A stretch of DNA of 64,000 bases from Actinomadura hallensis. GTDB lineage: Bacteria > Actinomycetota > Actinomycetes > Streptosporangiales > Streptosporangiaceae. The position numbers and the translations under genes were made by a program. The stretch's first letter is position 1. The number at the start of each line of letters is the position of its first letter. The notes below the pieces were generated by a model. It worked only from the letters and a program-made list of their open reading frames with translations, had not been told where the DNA came from and ran no database searches. The stretch is taken from assembly GCF_006716765.1 (NCBI RefSeq), contig NZ_VFPO01000001.1, forward strand, positions 2,480,001-2,544,000, in the 5' to 3' direction. This document shows positions 62,462-64,000 of the stretch, one piece after another.

Positions 62462-64000
62462 ATGACGTCCACCCCACCAGAGGTGGAGCAACTGCTGGAA
62501 CGGGCCCGCACTCTGGGCTCGGACCCGCGCAACACCAACTACGCGGGCGGCAACGCCTCGGCCAAGGGCACCGTCACCGACCCCGTGACGGCCCGCGACG
62601 TCGAGCTGATGTGGGTGAAGGGCTCGGGCGGCGACCTCGGCACCCTCACCGAGGAGGGCCTGGCCGTCCTGCGGCTCGACCGGCTGCGCGCCCTCGTGGA
62701 CGTGTACCCGGGCGTCGAGCGCGAGGACGAGATGGTCGCCGCGTTCGACTACTGCCTGCACGGGAAGGGCGGCGCCGCGCCGTCGATCGACACCGCGATG
62801 CACGGCCTGGTCGACGCCGCGCACGTCGACCACCTGCACCCCGACTCCGGCATCGCGATCGCGACGGCGGCGGACGGGGAGGAGCTCACCCGGCGGATCT
62901 TCGGCGACCGGGTCGCGTGGGTGCCGTGGCGGCGCCCCGGCTTCCAGCTCGGCCTGGACATCGCCCAGATCAGGAGGGAGAACCCGCAGGCGATCGGCGT
63001 GATCCTCGGCGGGCACGGCATCACCGCCTGGGGCGACACCAGCGAGGAGTGCAAGGCCAACTCCCTCGACATCATCCGCACCGCCGAGGCGTACATCGCC
63101 GAGCACGGCAAGGCCGACCCGTTCGGCGAGGTCGTGCACCGGACGCTGCCGGAGCGGGAGCGGCGCGCCCGCGCCGCCGCGCTGTTCCCGCTGCTGAGGG
63201 GCCTGGCGTCCACCGACCGGCCGCAGGTCGGGCACTTCACCGACAGCGACGTCGTCCTCGACTTCGTGTCCCGCGCCGAGCACCCGCGGCTCGCCGCGCT
63301 CGGCACGTCCTGCCCGGACCACTTCCTGCGCACCAAGGTCCGCCCGATGGTGCTGGACCTGCCGCCGGACGCGCCGCTTGACGACGTCCGGGCCCGCCTC
63401 CGGGAGCTCCACGCCGCCTACCGCGAGGAGTACGCGGCCTACTACGAGCGGCACGCGTCCCCGGACTCGCCGCCGATGCGCGGCGCGGACCCGGCGATCG
63501 TCCTCGTGCCCGGCGTCGGCATGTTCAGCTTCGGCGCGAACAAGCAGACCGCCCGGGTCGCGGGCGAGTTCTACGTCAACGCGATCAACGTGATGCGCGG
63601 CGCGGAGGCGCTGTCGCGCTACGCCCCGATCGACGAGGCGGAGAAGTTCCGCATCGAGTACTGGGAGCTGGAGGAGGCCAAGCTCCGCCGGATGCCGAAG
63701 CCGAAGCCGCTGGCGGCGCGGGTCGCGCTGGTCACCGGCGGCGGGTCGGGCATCGGCGCGGCCACGGCCCGCCGCCTGGCCGCCGAGGGCGCCTGCGTCG
63801 TCGTCGCCGACCGGGACGCGTCCGCCGCGGAGAAGATCGCCGCGGAGATCGGCGCGGGCGCGCTGCGCGCCTCGGACGCCGCCGTCGCCGTGGAGGCCGA
63901 CGTCACGTCCGAGGACGAGGTCGCCGCGGCCGTCCGCGAGGCGGTCCTCGCCTTCGGCGGCGTCGACCTGGTCGTCAACAACGCCGGGCTGTCGATCTCC
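62462..64000 (+). CDS. rhaD: bifunctional rhamnulose-1-phosphate aldolase / lactaldehyde dehydrogenase (partial)
   Basis: The first 513 codons of a fusion protein, truncated by the window edge. The N-terminal class II aldolase domain has HVDHLHPDSGIAIA with zinc-binding His residues and AIGVILGGHGITAWGD. The second domain is a short-chain dehydrogenase starting near residue 418: RVALVTGGGSGIGAATARRL with the NAD-binding glycines and LVVNNAG at the end of the window. The catalytic Ser-Tyr-Lys lies beyond the edge. This RhaEW-type fusion splits rhamnulose-1-phosphate to DHAP and L-lactaldehyde and oxidises the latter to L-lactate, which LutABC can use. ATG at 62462 after GAAGGAGACATCCCG. Confidence 0.92.
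   Translation, partial: MTSTPPEVEQLLERARTLGSDPRNTNYAGGNASAKGTVTDPVTARDVELMWVKGSGGDLGTLTEEGLAVLRLDRLRALVDVYPGVEREDEMVAAFDYCLHGKGGAAPSIDTAMHGLVDAAHVDHLHPDSGIAIATAADGEELTRRIFGDRVAWVPWRRPGFQLGLDIAQIRRENPQAIGVILGGHGITAWGDTSEECKANSLDIIRTAEAYIAEHGKADPFGEVVHRTLPERERRARAAALFPLLRGLASTDRPQVGHFTDSDVVLDFVSRAEHPRLAALGTSCPDHFLRTKVRPMVLDLPPDAPLDDVRARLRELHAAYREEYAAYYERHASPDSPPMRGADPAIVLVPGVGMFSFGANKQTARVAGEFYVNAINVMRGAEALSRYAPIDEAEKFRIEYWELEEAKLRRMPKPKPLAARVALVTGGGSGIGAATARRLAAEGACVVVADRDASAAEKIAAEIGAGALRASDAAVAVEADVTSEDEVAAAVREAVLAFGGVDLVVNNAGLSIS

Overview
This 64 kb window is very GC-rich, with GTG/TTG starts, frequent 4-base start/stop overlaps and actinobacterial protein families throughout: F420-dependent PPOX enzymes, the PF04672 methyltransferase, a truncated eukaryotic-type kinase, DrrA/DrrB transporters, two AAA-LuxR regulators, an ECF sigma/ZAS anti-sigma pair and a GMC cholesterol-oxidase-like enzyme. 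It looks like the chromosome of an aerobic filamentous actinomycete, perhaps Actinomadura or a relative. That genus guess is inference only. I saw no rRNA, tRNA, CRISPR array or intact mobile element.

Layout. 0.2-2.5 kb: an anti-sigma-like ATPase, two hypothetical proteins and an alpha/beta hydrolase. 2.6-3.5 kb: a decayed IS701-type transposase behind an 11-bp inverted repeat. 3.5-7.7 kb: a YrhK protein, a PF04672 methyltransferase, and an unrecognised three-gene unit made of a repeat-rich disordered membrane protein and two small paralogues. 8.1-13.3 kb: a Tat-exported multicopper oxidase with a coupled partner, divergent from an AAA-LuxR regulator. 13.3-19.7 kb: an F420-type PPOX enzyme behind a MerR/SoxR-like box, two Nudix hydrolases, a 507-residue protein of unknown function, an M78-type metallopeptidase and a broken serine/threonine kinase gene. 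19.9-28.5 kb: SGNH esterase, amidohydrolase, flippase-like membrane protein, a CqsA-like autoinducer synthase, MpaB-type oxygenase, thiolase, threonine aldolase and a coiled-coil protein. 28.5-43 kb: GAF regulator, phosphatase, small membrane proteins, NERD protein, HrpB helicase, a TetR-controlled DrrAB exporter, an ECF sigma/anti-sigma pair, a cyclase-like protein, a GC-rich minisatellite and further small enzymes. 43-50 kb: GMC oxidoreductase paired with a Cys-nucleophile hydrolase, then a second AAA-LuxR regulator.

50.3-64 kb is a complete L-rhamnose catabolic locus around a LacI regulator. On the minus strand lacI-lutA-lutB-lutC-rhaB are joined by 4-base overlaps at every junction. On the plus strand run the sugar ABC transporter (ATPase, two permeases, lipoprotein), rhamnose mutarotase, rhamnose isomerase and a fused rhamnulose-1-phosphate aldolase/lactaldehyde dehydrogenase that runs off the right edge. 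Inferred flow: import, anomer conversion, isomerisation, phosphorylation by RhaB, cleavage to DHAP and lactaldehyde, oxidation to L-lactate, then oxidation to pyruvate by LutABC. AAAACGT-cored sites lie in both divergent promoters.

The least explained parts are the 4.9-7.7 kb three-gene unit, the lone CqsA-like synthase at 23 kb, and the 507-residue protein beside a metallopeptidase at 15-18 kb.
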